Notes: generated from the letters alone by a model not told the origin. Positions 24,304 to 33,433 are shown, counted from the stretch's first letter. The stretch: 64,000 bases of DNA from Amycolatopsis sp. 2-15 (GCF_030285625.1 NZ_CP127294.1:3296001-3360000), one strand, 5' to 3'. Numbers and translations: made by a program.

Positions 24304-25662
24304 TTACGCTATGTGGCGCGAGTGGCCGGACCAGAACGGTTCGGCCAGTTTTCGTTTGTCCACTTTGCCCACGGGGGTGAGGGGGAGTTCGTCGGTGAAG
24401 CCCACTGTGGATGGTACGAAGTGGTCTCCGCCGAGTTCTTCACGCACGTGGTGGCGGAGTTCGGTTTCTGTTGTTTTCGCGTGCGTCACGACTACGGCAT
24501 GCACCAGTTCCCCCTCACCGTTTTGTCCAGGAACCGCGAAGACGGCCGCGGCTTTGACGGCGTGATGCGTGAGCAGGGTGTGCTCGATGGCGGTGGAGGC
24601 GACCTTGGTGCCGTGGTCGCCGGTGATGATCACGTCGGCGATGCGGTCGTGGAGGTAGAGGTAGCCCTCGTCGTCGAAGTGACCCAGGTCGCCGGTGGGG
24701 AGCCAGCGGTCGGCGATCGGCGGTTCGCCGTGGTAGCCGTCCATCATGGACAGCCCGCGGACGAGGATCTCGCCGTTTTCCGCGCGGGCTTCCATGCCGG
24801 GCACGATGCGGCCCACGGAGCCGAGCCGGTGGTCCTCGGTGAGTTCTTCTGCGGAGATGCCGGCGATCATCGGTGCTTCGGTGAGGCCGTATCCCTGGCC
24901 GACTATTGGGCCGAAGGTATCGAGCGCCTGGCTGAGCCGCATTGGGGGAAGCGGGGCGGCGCCGAGGGAGAGGGATTTCAGGCTGGAGACGTCGGTGCTC
25001 GCCAGCGCTGGGCTGTCGAGGAGCTTCGCGAGCCTGGGTGGCGTGAGGGAGAGGCTGGTGACGCGGTGGGTTTCGATGTCACGGAGGAGCTCTTCGGCGT
25101 CGAAACTTGTGCGGAGGACGACCTTGTTGCCGCCGAGGAGCGCCCCGAGCGCCGCGGCGTTGCCGGTCATGTGCGTGAGCGGGGCGGTGATGAGGACGGT
25201 TTGGGCGCCGTCGGGGGCGAAGATGTGGGCCATGCCGTCGTAGATGCCGGTGTGGCGGATGAGCTTCGGAGCGCCGGTGGTGCCGCCGGTGGGGAAGATC
25301 GCGGTGGCCCGGTCGGGGAGGGTGTCCGGAGTGGACGGTTGGCCGGTGGTGAGCTCGTCGAGGTCGAGGAGGCTCGCGCCGGTTTGCTGGAGGGCTGCTT
25401 CCCGGGCCGGCTTGCTCGCCGACGCCGCGACGAGGAGGACTTCGAGCCCCCGCAGCTGCGCGGCGACCTGCGCGAGGACCACTTCGGGCCGGTTGGGCGA
25501 GTCGATCGCCACGATGCCGGTCTTGGTGCTGAGGCCGGAGTGGATCCGGCGGAGTGTGTCGGCTGCCTCGCCGTAGGTGGTGGCGCGCCCTTCGTGGTGG
25601 AAGAGCACGGTGTCGCCGCCCTGGTCGAGCATGGAGAGGACGCGGGTCAGGAAGTAGCTCAC
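24304..25662 (-). CDS. AMP-dependent acyl-CoA synthetase/ligase (ANL superfamily)
   Basis: The 452-residue enzyme has the adenylating motifs IFPTGGTTGAPKL (A3), GYGLTEAPM (A5), PTGDLGHFDDEGYLYLHDRIAD (A7-A8) and LTPVGKVDKRKL (A10 catalytic lysine). It activates a carboxylic acid to an acyl-adenylate and then usually a CoA thioester. It is shorter than typical 500-600 residue members because the N-terminus begins directly at SYFLTRVLSML. The substrate is unknown. GTG 25662 lies 7 nt after TACCGT on the coding strand, again compatible with a leaderless start. The DinB-like gene ends 16 nt upstream. Confidence 0.85.
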   Translation of the reverse strand: MSYFLTRVLSMLDQGGDTVLFHHEGRATTYGEAADTLRRIHSGLSTKTGIVAIDSPNRPEVVLAQVAAQLRGLEVLLVAASASKPAREAALQQTGASLLDLDELTTGQPSTPDTLPDRATAIFPTGGTTGAPKLIRHTGIYDGMAHIFAPDGAQTVLITAPLTHMTGNAAALGALLGGNKVVLRTSFDAEELLRDIETHRVTSLSLTPPRLAKLLDSPALASTDVSSLKSLSLGAAPLPPMRLSQALDTFGPIVGQGYGLTEAPMIAGISAEELTEDHRLGSVGRIVPGMEARAENGEILVRGLSMMDGYHGEPPIADRWLPTGDLGHFDDEGYLYLHDRIADVIITGDHGTKVASTAIEHTLLTHHAVKAAAVFAVPGQNGEGELVHAVVVTHAKTTETELRHHVREELGGDHFVPSTVGFTDELPLTPVGKVDKRKLAEPFWSGHSRHIA

Positions 25663-25678
25663 TTGCGGCACGGTAGCC

Positions 25679-26257
25679 CTACGTGCTCCGGCCCATGCGG
25701 TGCAGCAACAATCCTTGTGGCGACGGGTCCGGTGTTCCGTGCGGCGAGGCGAAGAATCGGTGCGTGCTCTCGGCCGAGATGGGGGTTTCCGCGAGGTCGG
25801 CGTAGATCGTCTCGAGGTGGGTGGTGATCCAGGTGACGAGGTCGGCGTCGAGGGCTTCGTCAGTGCCGGTGGCGCGGGCAAGGTCCCAGGTGTGGATGAC
25901 GGTGTCGGTGGTGCGGACGGCGAGGGCCTGCGCGCCGCGGATCCGGCCGAGGGGGTAGTCGACGAGGCGCTCCAGGGCGCCGGGTGTGCTGAACGCCGCG
26001 GCGGTTTCGGTGAGCGAAGCGGTGTAGGCGGCGACCGGGTCCGTGCCGAGCGCGTCGGCGTCGCGGAGGTGGCGGAAGTCGCCGGCGGAGGCGCCGTGCA
26101 GCAGGGCGATGTAGTTGAGGTTTCCGCGGGTGACGTGGTTGACGAGCTGGCGCACGTTCCAGTCGGCGCAAGGGGTCGGAGCCGACCACTGGTCGGCGGC
26201 CACCAGACGCAGACGCCGGCCGAACTCGGTGCCGGCGTGGAGGAAGCGTTGGATCAT
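25679..26257 (-). CDS. DinB/mycothiol-dependent maleylpyruvate isomerase-like protein
   Basis: The 192-residue protein resembles the TIGR03086/MDMPI_N group: WSAPTPCADWNVRQLVNHVTRGNLNY, then AVRTTDTVIHTWDLARATG, with the histidines of a DinB-type four-helix metal site. Members are mycothiol-dependent S-transferases or isomerases in actinobacteria; the substrate is not known. ATG 26257 is the natural start (MIQRFLHAG). It precedes the ligase gene on the same strand and is divergent from the GH3 gene. Confidence 0.78.
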   Translation of the reverse strand: MIQRFLHAGTEFGRRLRLVAADQWSAPTPCADWNVRQLVNHVTRGNLNYIALLHGASAGDFRHLRDADALGTDPVAAYTASLTETAAAFSTPGALERLVDYPLGRIRGAQALAVRTTDTVIHTWDLARATGTDEALDADLVTWITTHLETIYADLAETPISAESTHRFFASPHGTPDPSPQGLLLHRMGRST

Positions 26258-26380
26258 TCGCTGAGTCAACCGTGGTCGCGGCCGGGGCACTGGCAGATTT
26301 CGGACATCGCGCACCCTTCGGTCGGAAAGTTTCCGCCTGTCACGCGCAGGCGTTACCGTGGGCGCACCGGAGGGAGTGCC

Positions 26381-27451
26381 ATGAAGCGAGTCGTGCAGGT
26401 GGTGGCCGCCGTCGCGGTGGCGGTGGTGACGGTGGGGGCGGTGCCCGGTGCGGCGGGTGCTCGGGAGCTCACGCCGAGGCAGCTGGCGGGGCAGCGGGTC
26501 GTTTACTCGTACGCGGGGTTGACGCCGCCGGAGCAGTTGCTGCAGCGGATTCGCGCGGGTGAGGCGGGTGGGGTGATCTTCTTCGGCGAGAACATCTCGT
26601 CGAGCAACCAGATCGCGGGCGTGGTGAAGCAGCTTCGCGACGCGGCGGCGCAGAGTCCGGTGCAGGAGCCGTTGCTGTTGATGACCGACCAGGAAGGCGG
26701 GCAGGTCCGGCGGCTGCCGGGCGAGCCGACGCTGTCGGAGAAGCAGGTGGGGCAGCAGGCGAACCCGGAGGCGGCGGCGAAGGCAGCCGGCACGGGCGCC
26801 GGGCAGAACCTCGCGGGCGTGGGGATGAACGTCAACCTCTCGCCGGTGCTCGACGTCTACCGGCAGGCCGGGAACTTTATCGACGAGTACGGCCGCTCGT
26901 ACTCGAGCGACGCCACCACGGCGGGCACGCTGGGCCGGGACTTCGTCGCAGCGGAGCAGGCCACGGGTGTCGCGTCGACGGCGAAGCACTTCCCCGGGCT
27001 GGGGGCGGCGCCGGCGGGGAGCAACACGGACGTCGCACCGGTGACGGTGAACGTGCCGCTTCCGGAGCTGCGTACGAAGGATGAAGCGCCGTACACGGGG
27101 ACGGCCGCGAAGCTCGTGATGCTGTCGTGGGCCGTGTACCCGGCGCTCGACGCGAGCCTCCCGGCGGGACTCTCGCCGACAGTCGTCCAGGAGGAACTGC
27201 GGCAGCACGAGGGCTTCCGCGGCGTCACCATCACCGACGCCCTCGAGGCGGGCGCGCTTCAGGACTACGGCGACACCGGCAACCGCGCCGTGCTGGCCGC
27301 GAAGGCGGGCGTCGACCTGATCCTCGCCTCGGGCCGTGACGTCAACCAGGGCGACGCGGCGGCCGACGCTCTGGCCGGGAACCTCGGCGACATTCCGGAC
27401 TTCACCGCGTCGGTGGACCGGATTTCGGCTCTGCGCAAGGGATTGTCCTAG
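26381..27451 (+). CDS. Exported glycoside hydrolase family 3 protein (NagZ-like)
   Basis: The 356-residue protein has a signal peptide (about 1-27, ending AAGA) and a GH3 barrel: LLMTDQEGGQVRRLPG, KHFPGLG (202-208) and the nucleophile aspartate D286 in GVTITDALEAGAL. In NagZ enzymes the general acid is an Asp-His pair on the loop after KHFPGHG (DSH); here the loop reads NTDVA, so the histidine is missing. Activity on peptidoglycan-type beta-N-acetylglucosaminides is plausible, but the altered dyad leaves it open. GGAGGGAG precedes ATG 26381, and TACCGT at 26354-26359 may be the -10. Confidence 0.83.
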   Translation: MKRVVQVVAAVAVAVVTVGAVPGAAGARELTPRQLAGQRVVYSYAGLTPPEQLLQRIRAGEAGGVIFFGENISSSNQIAGVVKQLRDAAAQSPVQEPLLLMTDQEGGQVRRLPGEPTLSEKQVGQQANPEAAAKAAGTGAGQNLAGVGMNVNLSPVLDVYRQAGNFIDEYGRSYSSDATTAGTLGRDFVAAEQATGVASTAKHFPGLGAAPAGSNTDVAPVTVNVPLPELRTKDEAPYTGTAAKLVMLSWAVYPALDASLPAGLSPTVVQEELRQHEGFRGVTITDALEAGALQDYGDTGNRAVLAAKAGVDLILASGRDVNQGDAAADALAGNLGDIPDFTASVDRISALRKGLS

Positions 27452-28668
27452 CCGCGAACGGCGAACCGGTGCAAGCTCGGTGTCGTCACGGCGACGGCGG
27501 CGACCGCGGCCACGCACAGCAACCCGCCGCTGACGAGCGACGCCAACGCAGACGTCGGCGCCGCCACCAGCCCCGCGCGCAGGTTGCCGAGATCCGGCCC
27601 TGCATGTCCGACGATCTGCTCAGCGGCGCCAACCCGGCCCAGCAGCTCGTCGGGCGTGTGCAGCTGAACCACCGTGCTCCGCGAAACCACCGAAACCGTG
27701 TCCGCCGCACCGGCCAGCGCGAGGAAACCCAGGCCCAGCCACGGATTCGTGGTGAGCCCGAACAGTGTCAGCGCAAGGCCCCACGCGGCCGACCCCACCA
27801 GCATCACCACCCCCGGCCGCGGCAGGCGGGTGAAGGCGCCGGAGAACACCGACGCCGCCACGCCCCCGACAGCGATCGCGGTGAGGAACAGGCCGAGGGT
27901 GCGCGGGTTGCCGCCGAAGCGTTCGGCGTTGACGAGCGGGAAGAGGCTCGTCGGCATGGACAGGACCGTCGCTGCGAGGTCCGTGAGGAGCGCGCCGCGG
28001 ACGGCGGGCGTGCGGACGAGGAACGCGAGGCCGTCGGCGATACCGCGCAGGCCGGGGCGCGCAGCGTCGTCGGGTTGCATGGCCGGGAGGCCGAAGGCGC
28101 CGTAGAACGCGCAAGCGAAGGTCACGGCGTCGACGGCGTAGCAGCCGGTCACGCCGACCCAGCCGATGAGCACGCCGCCGATCGCGGGGCCGAGCAACAT
28201 GCCGCCCTGGAAGGAGATCCGGTTGAGCGCGAGCCCGGCGGCGAGCTGTTCGCGCGGCAGTAGCCGGGGGATGAACGTGCGCGACGCCGGCCCGCTGCCC
28301 GCGACGAAACCCGACTGCACCGCGAGGATCGCCAGCACCCCGCCGACGGGGAACCCCGGCACCGCGCTCTGCACGACCAGCAACACCGAGCACGCGGCCT
28401 GTGCCACCGTCATCACCAGGTAGAACCGCCGGCGGTCGACGCGGTCCACGAGCGTGCCCGCGAACAACCCGAACACCACGATCGGCAACGCCTGCGCGAG
28501 CCCGACCGTGCCCGTCCACACCGTGCTGCCCGTGCGTTCCCAGACCTGGAACAGCACGGCCACGAGCGTCAGCTGCGCGCCGAGCACCGAGCACGTGCGC
28601 CCGATCCACAGCCGCCGGAACTGCGGCGAGCTGCGCAACGGCGTCGCGTCGAGCAGCTGCGCCCTCAT
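27448..28668 (-). CDS. MFS transporter (EntS/MFS_3-like exporter)
   Basis: The 406-residue membrane protein has 12 predicted helices and the features of the MFS_3 group of exporters (FRRLWIGRTCSVLGAQLTLVAVLFQVWERTGSTVWTG at the start and a DRVDRRRF A-loop). Relatives export siderophores or drugs; the cargo here is unknown. Its start overlaps the stop of the MarR gene (ATGA), so both are one operon, and the MarR protein probably represses it. Confidence 0.87.
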   Translation of the reverse strand: MRAQLLDATPLRSSPQFRRLWIGRTCSVLGAQLTLVAVLFQVWERTGSTVWTGTVGLAQALPIVVFGLFAGTLVDRVDRRRFYLVMTVAQAACSVLLVVQSAVPGFPVGGVLAILAVQSGFVAGSGPASRTFIPRLLPREQLAAGLALNRISFQGGMLLGPAIGGVLIGWVGVTGCYAVDAVTFACAFYGAFGLPAMQPDDAARPGLRGIADGLAFLVRTPAVRGALLTDLAATVLSMPTSLFPLVNAERFGGNPRTLGLFLTAIAVGGVAASVFSGAFTRLPRPGVVMLVGSAAWGLALTLFGLTTNPWLGLGFLALAGAADTVSVVSRSTVVQLHTPDELLGRVGAAEQIVGHAGPDLGNLRAGLVAAPTSALASLVSGGLLCVAAVAAVAVTTPSLHRFAVRG

Positions 28669-29159
28669 CGCCAGGCCTCGTCGCCTTCGAGCTTCTCGGC
28701 GATGCGGTCGTGGAAGCGCTTGCGCGCCAACGCTTTCTCGATGTCCACGACCACCTTGCTCAACGGGTACGGGATCTCGGCCTCGAGGTCGGCCAGCGCC
28801 GCCTCCGTCGCGCGCCACTCCGCCGCGAGCCGGCCGACGATCTCCTCCGCCTTGGGCGTGAGCACCACCTTCTTGCTGCGCGCGTCGTCGCCCACCGTGG
28901 TCGTGACCAGGCCGGCTTTGCGCATGGCGGCCACCTTCTGGCTCAACGCCGAGTGGGTCCGCTCGACCGATGCCGCCAGTTCGGTGATCGTCATCGGCCC
29001 ACGCGCGTGCAGGCGCAGGAGCTCCATGACGAAGCTCGGTTTGAGGCCTTCGATGCCGCGCTCGGTGTAGAGGCGGCCGATGTCGTCGTCCATGGCGTGC
29101 TGGAGCAGGCGCATGGGGCGCCAGAGGCTCTGCTCGGTGGGGTCGGTGAACTCGGGCAT
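28665..29159 (-). CDS. MarR-family repressor of the adjacent MFS gene
   Basis: The 164-residue protein has a MarR winged helix: FVMELLRLHARGPMTITELAASVERTHSALSQKVAAMRKAGLVTTTVGDDARSKKVVLT, flanked by dimerisation helices. It lies first in an operon with the MFS exporter. A large palindrome centred at 29182 covers its promoter, so autorepression with relief by an exported compound is likely. The ATG at 29159 has only a weak ribosome site. Confidence 0.88.
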   Translation of the reverse strand: MPEFTDPTEQSLWRPMRLLQHAMDDDIGRLYTERGIEGLKPSFVMELLRLHARGPMTITELAASVERTHSALSQKVAAMRKAGLVTTTVGDDARSKKVVLTPKAEEIVGRLAAEWRATEAALADLEAEIPYPLSKVVVDIEKALARKRFHDRIAEKLEGDEAWR

Positions 29160-29166
29160 GAGGGGA

Positions 29167-29198
29167 TTGTAACAGGGCTTATATAAGTGCTGTTGTAA
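29167..29198 (-). promoter_or_regulatory. Palindromic operator with CTTATATAAG core before marR-mfs
   Basis: A perfect 10-bp palindrome CTTATATAAG (29178-29187) is nested inside longer, imperfect arms TTGTAACAG (29167-29175) and CTGTTGTAA (29190-29198), all centred on 29182.5. The AT-rich centre could also serve as a -10. It sits 8 nt upstream of the MarR start codon and is the obvious MarR binding site. Confidence 0.6.
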
Positions 29199-29357
29199 TA
29201 GGGCTGTTCGGGGAAGTGTTCCGGTGACCGGGAAATCGGCTGATTCGTTGTGGGTCAAGGGAAATCCGGTGCTCCGATGCCGGTTCGGAAGTCGATCACG
29301 CGGGTACTTTTCCGGCGCTGGCAAAGGATTCCCCACCGCCGCCGGCTTGGAGGATGC

Positions 29358-30290
29358 ATGCGTCACGAGCCGAGGTTCACCCGTCGAGCGGTATTCACGG
29401 TGGCGTTCGCGGGGATGGTCGTGAGTGCTTGCGGGGCGGTGTCGCGGCGAGTGCCGGCCGGGGCACAGCCGTCCTCGACCACGCAGCCGCCACCGCCACC
29501 GCAGCCACCACCCCCTCCGCCGCCGAACGCGCTGGCCACGAGCCTGCTCGTCGGCTTCTGCGGCGCGCCGCACGCGAAAGCCCTCGGCGAGATGACCGGC
29601 GATCTCGCGGCGGCCGGGCGCAAGCTCGTCGGGCAGTCACGGGCGTATCGGCAGGCGGTGACGCCCGTCGTCGAGCTCATCGCGACGGCCGCCCACCGCA
29701 CGCCAGGGCCCGACGGGATGTACCGCACCCGCGCGTCCGACGGCACGATCGCCGACTACCTCGCCGAAGCACGGGCGCTCAACGGCGTGCTGCTGCTCAA
29801 CATCCAGCCCGGCCGCGCGGGTTTCCTGCCCGAGGTGCGGGCGTACGAGCGGTGGCTGGGAGAGCCGGACGTCGGCGTCGCGCTCGATCCGGAGTGGGCC
29901 GTCGAGCCGGGCGTGGTGCCGGGCGAGAAGTTCGGGCGGACGACGGGCGCCGAGCTCGACGACGTCGCGGCCTACCTCGCGCAGCTCGCACACGACCGTC
30001 GGCTGCCCGACAAGATCATGGCCTACCACCAGGTCGCGGCTTCGATCGTCCGCGACGAGGCCGCGCTGCGGCCGCACCCGGGCGTGTCGATCGTGAAGGT
30101 CGTCGACGGCATCGGCAGCGCGGCCGCGAAGAAGGCGACCTGGCGCACGCTCATGGCGGCCAAACCCGCGCACGTGCTGGCGGGCTTCAAGCTGTTCTAC
30201 GAGGAGGACACGCGCCACGGCGCCGCGCTGATGACCCCGTCCGAGGTACTCGCGCTCACGCCGAAGCCCGCATACGTCGTGTATGAGTGA
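29358..30290 (+). CDS. Lipoprotein of unknown function with polyproline linker
   Basis: ATG 29358 follows TTGGAGGA. The 310-residue protein has a lipoprotein signal peptide with lipobox VSAC, a linker made almost only of prolines (PPPPPQPPPPPPP), then a globular domain (about 65-310) with LLVGFCGAPHAKALGEM, RTRASDGTIADYLAEARALNGVLLLNIQPG, VGVALDPEW and KIMAYHQVA. The alternating strands and helices suggest a TIM-barrel-like fold, but no family is recognised. It is divergent from the marR-mfs operon. Confidence 0.72.
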   Translation: MRHEPRFTRRAVFTVAFAGMVVSACGAVSRRVPAGAQPSSTTQPPPPPQPPPPPPPNALATSLLVGFCGAPHAKALGEMTGDLAAAGRKLVGQSRAYRQAVTPVVELIATAAHRTPGPDGMYRTRASDGTIADYLAEARALNGVLLLNIQPGRAGFLPEVRAYERWLGEPDVGVALDPEWAVEPGVVPGEKFGRTTGAELDDVAAYLAQLAHDRRLPDKIMAYHQVAASIVRDEAALRPHPGVSIVKVVDGIGSAAAKKATWRTLMAAKPAHVLAGFKLFYEEDTRHGAALMTPSEVLALTPKPAYVVYE

Positions 30291-30391
30291 GCACCCCCGG
30301 TCCGGGTGACACCCACGCGTGTGGTCATCCGCTCGGCGCCGGGCGGAACGGGCACTCTTGCTGCGGACCCTCCACGACGGGAGCAGCTCGT

Positions 30392-30943
30392 ATGCATGCC
30401 TGGTGGCCCCTCGCGACGGTCGCCGCGGTGTTCGCGGCGCTCGCCCTGGTGCACCTGCGCCGCTCGGCCCTGCCGCACGGCACCAGGCAGCCGGCCGCGG
30501 CGCCTTCGACCCGGCGGCTGCTGTCTCCTGAACGGCCCTTGGCTGTCGCGCAGCGCGGCCGGGCCCGCCACCGCTTGGCGCCGGCCACCCGCTCTCGTGG
30601 GGAAGCAGACCCGCTGGCGCGCTACCCCGCGGCCCGGCAACGCCCGGTGCCCAACGCCGTCGCCCAGCGCCTCGGCGGACCGGACTCGACGCCGACGCAA
30701 CCGTTCGCGCTCCCGCAGCCCCGCAACCGCAACACGGACTCGCGGAACTGGCCCGCCGCCGCACCCCCGCGTCCCACCCCGCCGACCCGCCGCCGCAACC
30801 GCCCCGGCAAGATCATCACCGACCCGGCCTGGCCGGGACCCCCGGTCTCCCGGTCCCGCCCGGCGGCTCCCGATCCGTCCGGACGGGACCGGGAACCGCG
30901 CGCCCGGCCGACCCGCCGAAACCGCGACCGCCGCGACGATTGA
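30392..30943 (+). CDS. Proline/arginine-rich membrane-anchored hypothetical protein
   Basis: ATG 30392 is preceded by GGGAG. The 183-residue product begins with a single hydrophobic segment (WWPLATVAAVFAALALVHL) followed by a disordered, basic, proline-rich region with many RP, PR and RR pairs. No domain is visible. Codon positions are GC-biased throughout, so open frames are less diagnostic. A repeat array begins at its 3' end. Confidence 0.5.
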   Translation: MHAWWPLATVAAVFAALALVHLRRSALPHGTRQPAAAPSTRRLLSPERPLAVAQRGRARHRLAPATRSRGEADPLARYPAARQRPVPNAVAQRLGGPDSTPTQPFALPQPRNRNTDSRNWPAAAPPRPTPPTRRRNRPGKIITDPAWPGPPVSRSRPAAPDPSGRDREPRARPTRRNRDRRDD

Positions 30944-31710
30944 CAACGAGTTCCCGGCCGCGGGCGGCCCTGGCTTCGGCGCAGGGGCGTGGGGCTGAAT
31001 GCCGCTTCGGCGATCGGTGTTGGCCCGGATGGCGCGGAGATCACCGCCCTTCCAGCGATTGACAACGGGTTTTGGGCCGAGGCCGTGATGACCCGGGCTT
31101 CGGAGCGGTGCCGTGGAGCTGCGTGTCCCTTAGACGATCGGCATTGGCCAGGGTGTTGCGAGAAGATCGGCGCCGCTCCGGCGATTGATTGGCGGCCGAA
31201 GTCAGGGTCTTCGTGATCTGGGCGTCGAGGTCGCGGCGGCGGGGATCGGAATTGCGCGCTGTTCGGCGGCCGGCGGGTGGTGTCGTGAGGGAGGTCGGCC
31301 GGGATCGGAGCCTTGAATCCCTGCCGCCCGGGGGACCGGAGCCACTTGAGTGATTGACGGCGGCTGGAACCGGGGTCTTCTTGACCTGGGCGCCGAGGTT
31401 GCGTCGGTCGGGATCGGAATCGCTTGCTGTTCGGTGGCTGACCGGTGGTGTCGTGAGGGAGGTCGGGCCGAGATCGGAGCCTTGGAACTCTGCGGCCCGG
31501 GAGTCCGGAGCCGCTCGAGTGATTGACGGCGGCCGGAGCCAGGGGCTCCGTAATCTGGGCGCCGAGGTTGCATCGGCGGCGATCGGAATTGCGCGCTGTT
31601 CGGCGGTCCGCCGGCGGTGTCGTGAGGAAGGTCAGCCGAGATCAGAGCCTTCAAGATCCGCGCCCCGGAGATTGCCGTCACCCGGATGATTGACGGGCGC
31701 GACGGCCGGG
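30938..31710. repeat. Imperfect tandem repeats of about 120 and 168 nt, non-coding
   Basis: Units each begin with GATTGAC or GATTGAT at 30938, 31057, 31184, 31352, 31521 and 31688. The first two units are 119 and 127 nt and resemble each other; the next three are 168, 169 and 167 nt and share blocks such as GGGATCGGAATTG, GCTGTTCGG and GGTGTCGTGAGG. Internal inverted repeats are present (for example around CGGCGGTCCGCCG). Lengths differ by one base between units, so a reading frame is not conserved. A minus-strand frame (31202-31681) stays open but looks like a shadow. The stretch from 31711 to 31807 shows nothing else. Confidence 0.8.
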
Positions 31711-31807
31711 TACGTAAGGGATAGCCCGCCGCTGTGGTCCCTCCCCCACCTCTGCGGCGGCGGGCGCGGGCCGGGCCCCCATTGCGGGGCCCGGCCCTGC
31801 CACAGTC

Positions 31808-33274
31808 CTATGTGGACGAAACAGTCGGCTCGCCCGGGCAGGTGCCCGTGGCAGTCCGGCCGGTGCGGAAGAACTCCACCGCCTTCGAACCGCACGCCAC
31901 GAGGTCGAGGGAGCCGTGTGCGCCGTTGTCGACGGTCAGGAGTGAACCGCCGATGTGGCGGCGCATGTCCGCCGCCCACGACGCGGGCGTGGTCGTCTCC
32001 GTGCGGTGGCCCACCAGTTGCAGCGGGCTCGTGCCGCGGGCGAGGTGCCACGCCTGTTTCGGCAGCGGCCAACCGGCGCACCAGTGCTGGTAGCCGGCCA
32101 TGCCGTGGAACAGCGGTGACGACGCCTGCCGCTGCTGCTCCTCGCGCCACATGGCAGGTTCGCTCGGGTCGGCGCCCTGGTCGTTGCACAGCACGGAAAC
32201 CTGCATGAGCAAGCCGGCGAATTGGCTGTTCTCGAGGCCGAATCCGGTGAACTCCGGCTCGTCGCCGACGAGCGGCGGGTTCTTGCCGTCGCGCAGATCG
32301 GTGAGGGTGTCGGCCATCGCGGGCCAGTGGGATTGCTGGTACGTCAGCACAGTGCGGAGGTTGCCGCCGCTGAACGTGAGCGGTTTGCCGTCGGCGGTGA
32401 CCTGGCGCGGGTGGGCGTCGAGGTCGGCGGCGAGGGCGGTGACGTCCGCGCGGATCTTCGCGGCGTCGGTGCCGAAGTGGTACTGGCCGTCGCGCGCGGC
32501 GAGCCAGCCGACGAAGCGGGAGAAGTTGGCTTCGGCGGCGTCGACTTGGCCGTTGTTCATCGTGCGGAGGCTGAAGTCGGGCGGCATCACGGAGTCGAGC
32601 AGCATGCGGTCGACGTGCTGGTCGTAGCGGCTGCGGTACACGGCGCCGAGCGCGGTGCCCCAGGACACGCCGTAGAAGCTGATCTTCTGCTCGCCCAAGG
32701 CGATCCGGATCTGGTCGAGGTCACGCGCGACGACGTCGGTGGAGAGGCTCGCGATGAACTCCGGGTCGTACGCGGTGCAGCGGGCGTTCTGCTTGGCCGT
32801 CTGCTCGTAGCCCTGCCGGTACTGCTCGGCGGGCGGCGCGCTCGGGTCGGGGCCCGGGCCGTCTTCGGGTGCGACGTCGCATTCCTTGCCGTCGCTGAAA
32901 CCCACGCCGCGTGGGTCGAAGCCGACGATGTCGTGGTCCGCGCCCATGCCCGCCACCGTCGTGTGGCTCAGCGTGAGTGGCATGTCGAGCCCGGAGTTGC
33001 CCGGCCCGCCGGGGTTCACCACGATCACGCCCTGGCGCTTCTCTGGCGAGGTCGCCTTCAGCCGGCTGACCATCAGGTCGAGGCGGCGGCCGTCGGGGTG
33101 GGCGTAGTCGAGCGGGACGGAGACCTTCGTGCACTCGGTGCGCGCGTCGGTCTGGTCCCACTCCTTGATGAGGGTGCGGCACGGGCTCCAGGCGAGCGCC
33201 GCGTGCGCGGGCGAGGCCGCGACGACCGCAGGCAGCGCGACGGCGACCGCCAGCAAGGGGACGAGCTTCTTCAT
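31808..33274 (-). CDS. Exported alpha/beta hydrolase, S33 tripeptidyl aminopeptidase-like
   Basis: The 488-residue protein has a signal peptide (about 1-25, ending SPAHA) and an alpha/beta hydrolase fold of the TAP/SlpD type: VNPGGPGNSGLD (oxyanion region), GFDPRGVGFSD, nucleophile motif YGVSWGTALG, and a C-terminal TAP-like region with AHGSLDLVAC (catalytic histidine). At the usual catalytic aspartate position (GxxDxxTP) the sequence reads HRTETTTP, a glutamate. These enzymes trim N-terminal peptides from secreted proteins. ATG 33274 is chosen over ATG 33283 because it gives a cleaner signal peptide. Confidence 0.85.
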   Translation of the reverse strand: MKKLVPLLAVAVALPAVVAASPAHAALAWSPCRTLIKEWDQTDARTECTKVSVPLDYAHPDGRRLDLMVSRLKATSPEKRQGVIVVNPGGPGNSGLDMPLTLSHTTVAGMGADHDIVGFDPRGVGFSDGKECDVAPEDGPGPDPSAPPAEQYRQGYEQTAKQNARCTAYDPEFIASLSTDVVARDLDQIRIALGEQKISFYGVSWGTALGAVYRSRYDQHVDRMLLDSVMPPDFSLRTMNNGQVDAAEANFSRFVGWLAARDGQYHFGTDAAKIRADVTALAADLDAHPRQVTADGKPLTFSGGNLRTVLTYQQSHWPAMADTLTDLRDGKNPPLVGDEPEFTGFGLENSQFAGLLMQVSVLCNDQGADPSEPAMWREEQQRQASSPLFHGMAGYQHWCAGWPLPKQAWHLARGTSPLQLVGHRTETTTPASWAADMRRHIGGSLLTVDNGAHGSLDLVACGSKAVEFFRTGRTATGTCPGEPTVSST

Positions 33275-33433
33275 GATGATCATGATCGCGGTGCACGGAG
33301 CGTGGAGCCTCGGGCGATCGGGTCGGAAACCCGGCCGATCGGCTGATGTGTCTTCCCGAGGGAGTGACGTGGCTGATCGTTTCCGGCTACGGCACCGACG
33401 GATTTTGTCGGGGCTGGGTGCGATGCTTCCGGC

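Noticed and set aside
31202..31681. Minus-strand frame of 159 codons across the 168-nt repeats, with repeated peptide blocks
   Set aside because: Repetition follows from the DNA repeats; unit lengths of 167-169 nt shift frame between units, and the frame has no start signal. Kept only as an alternative.
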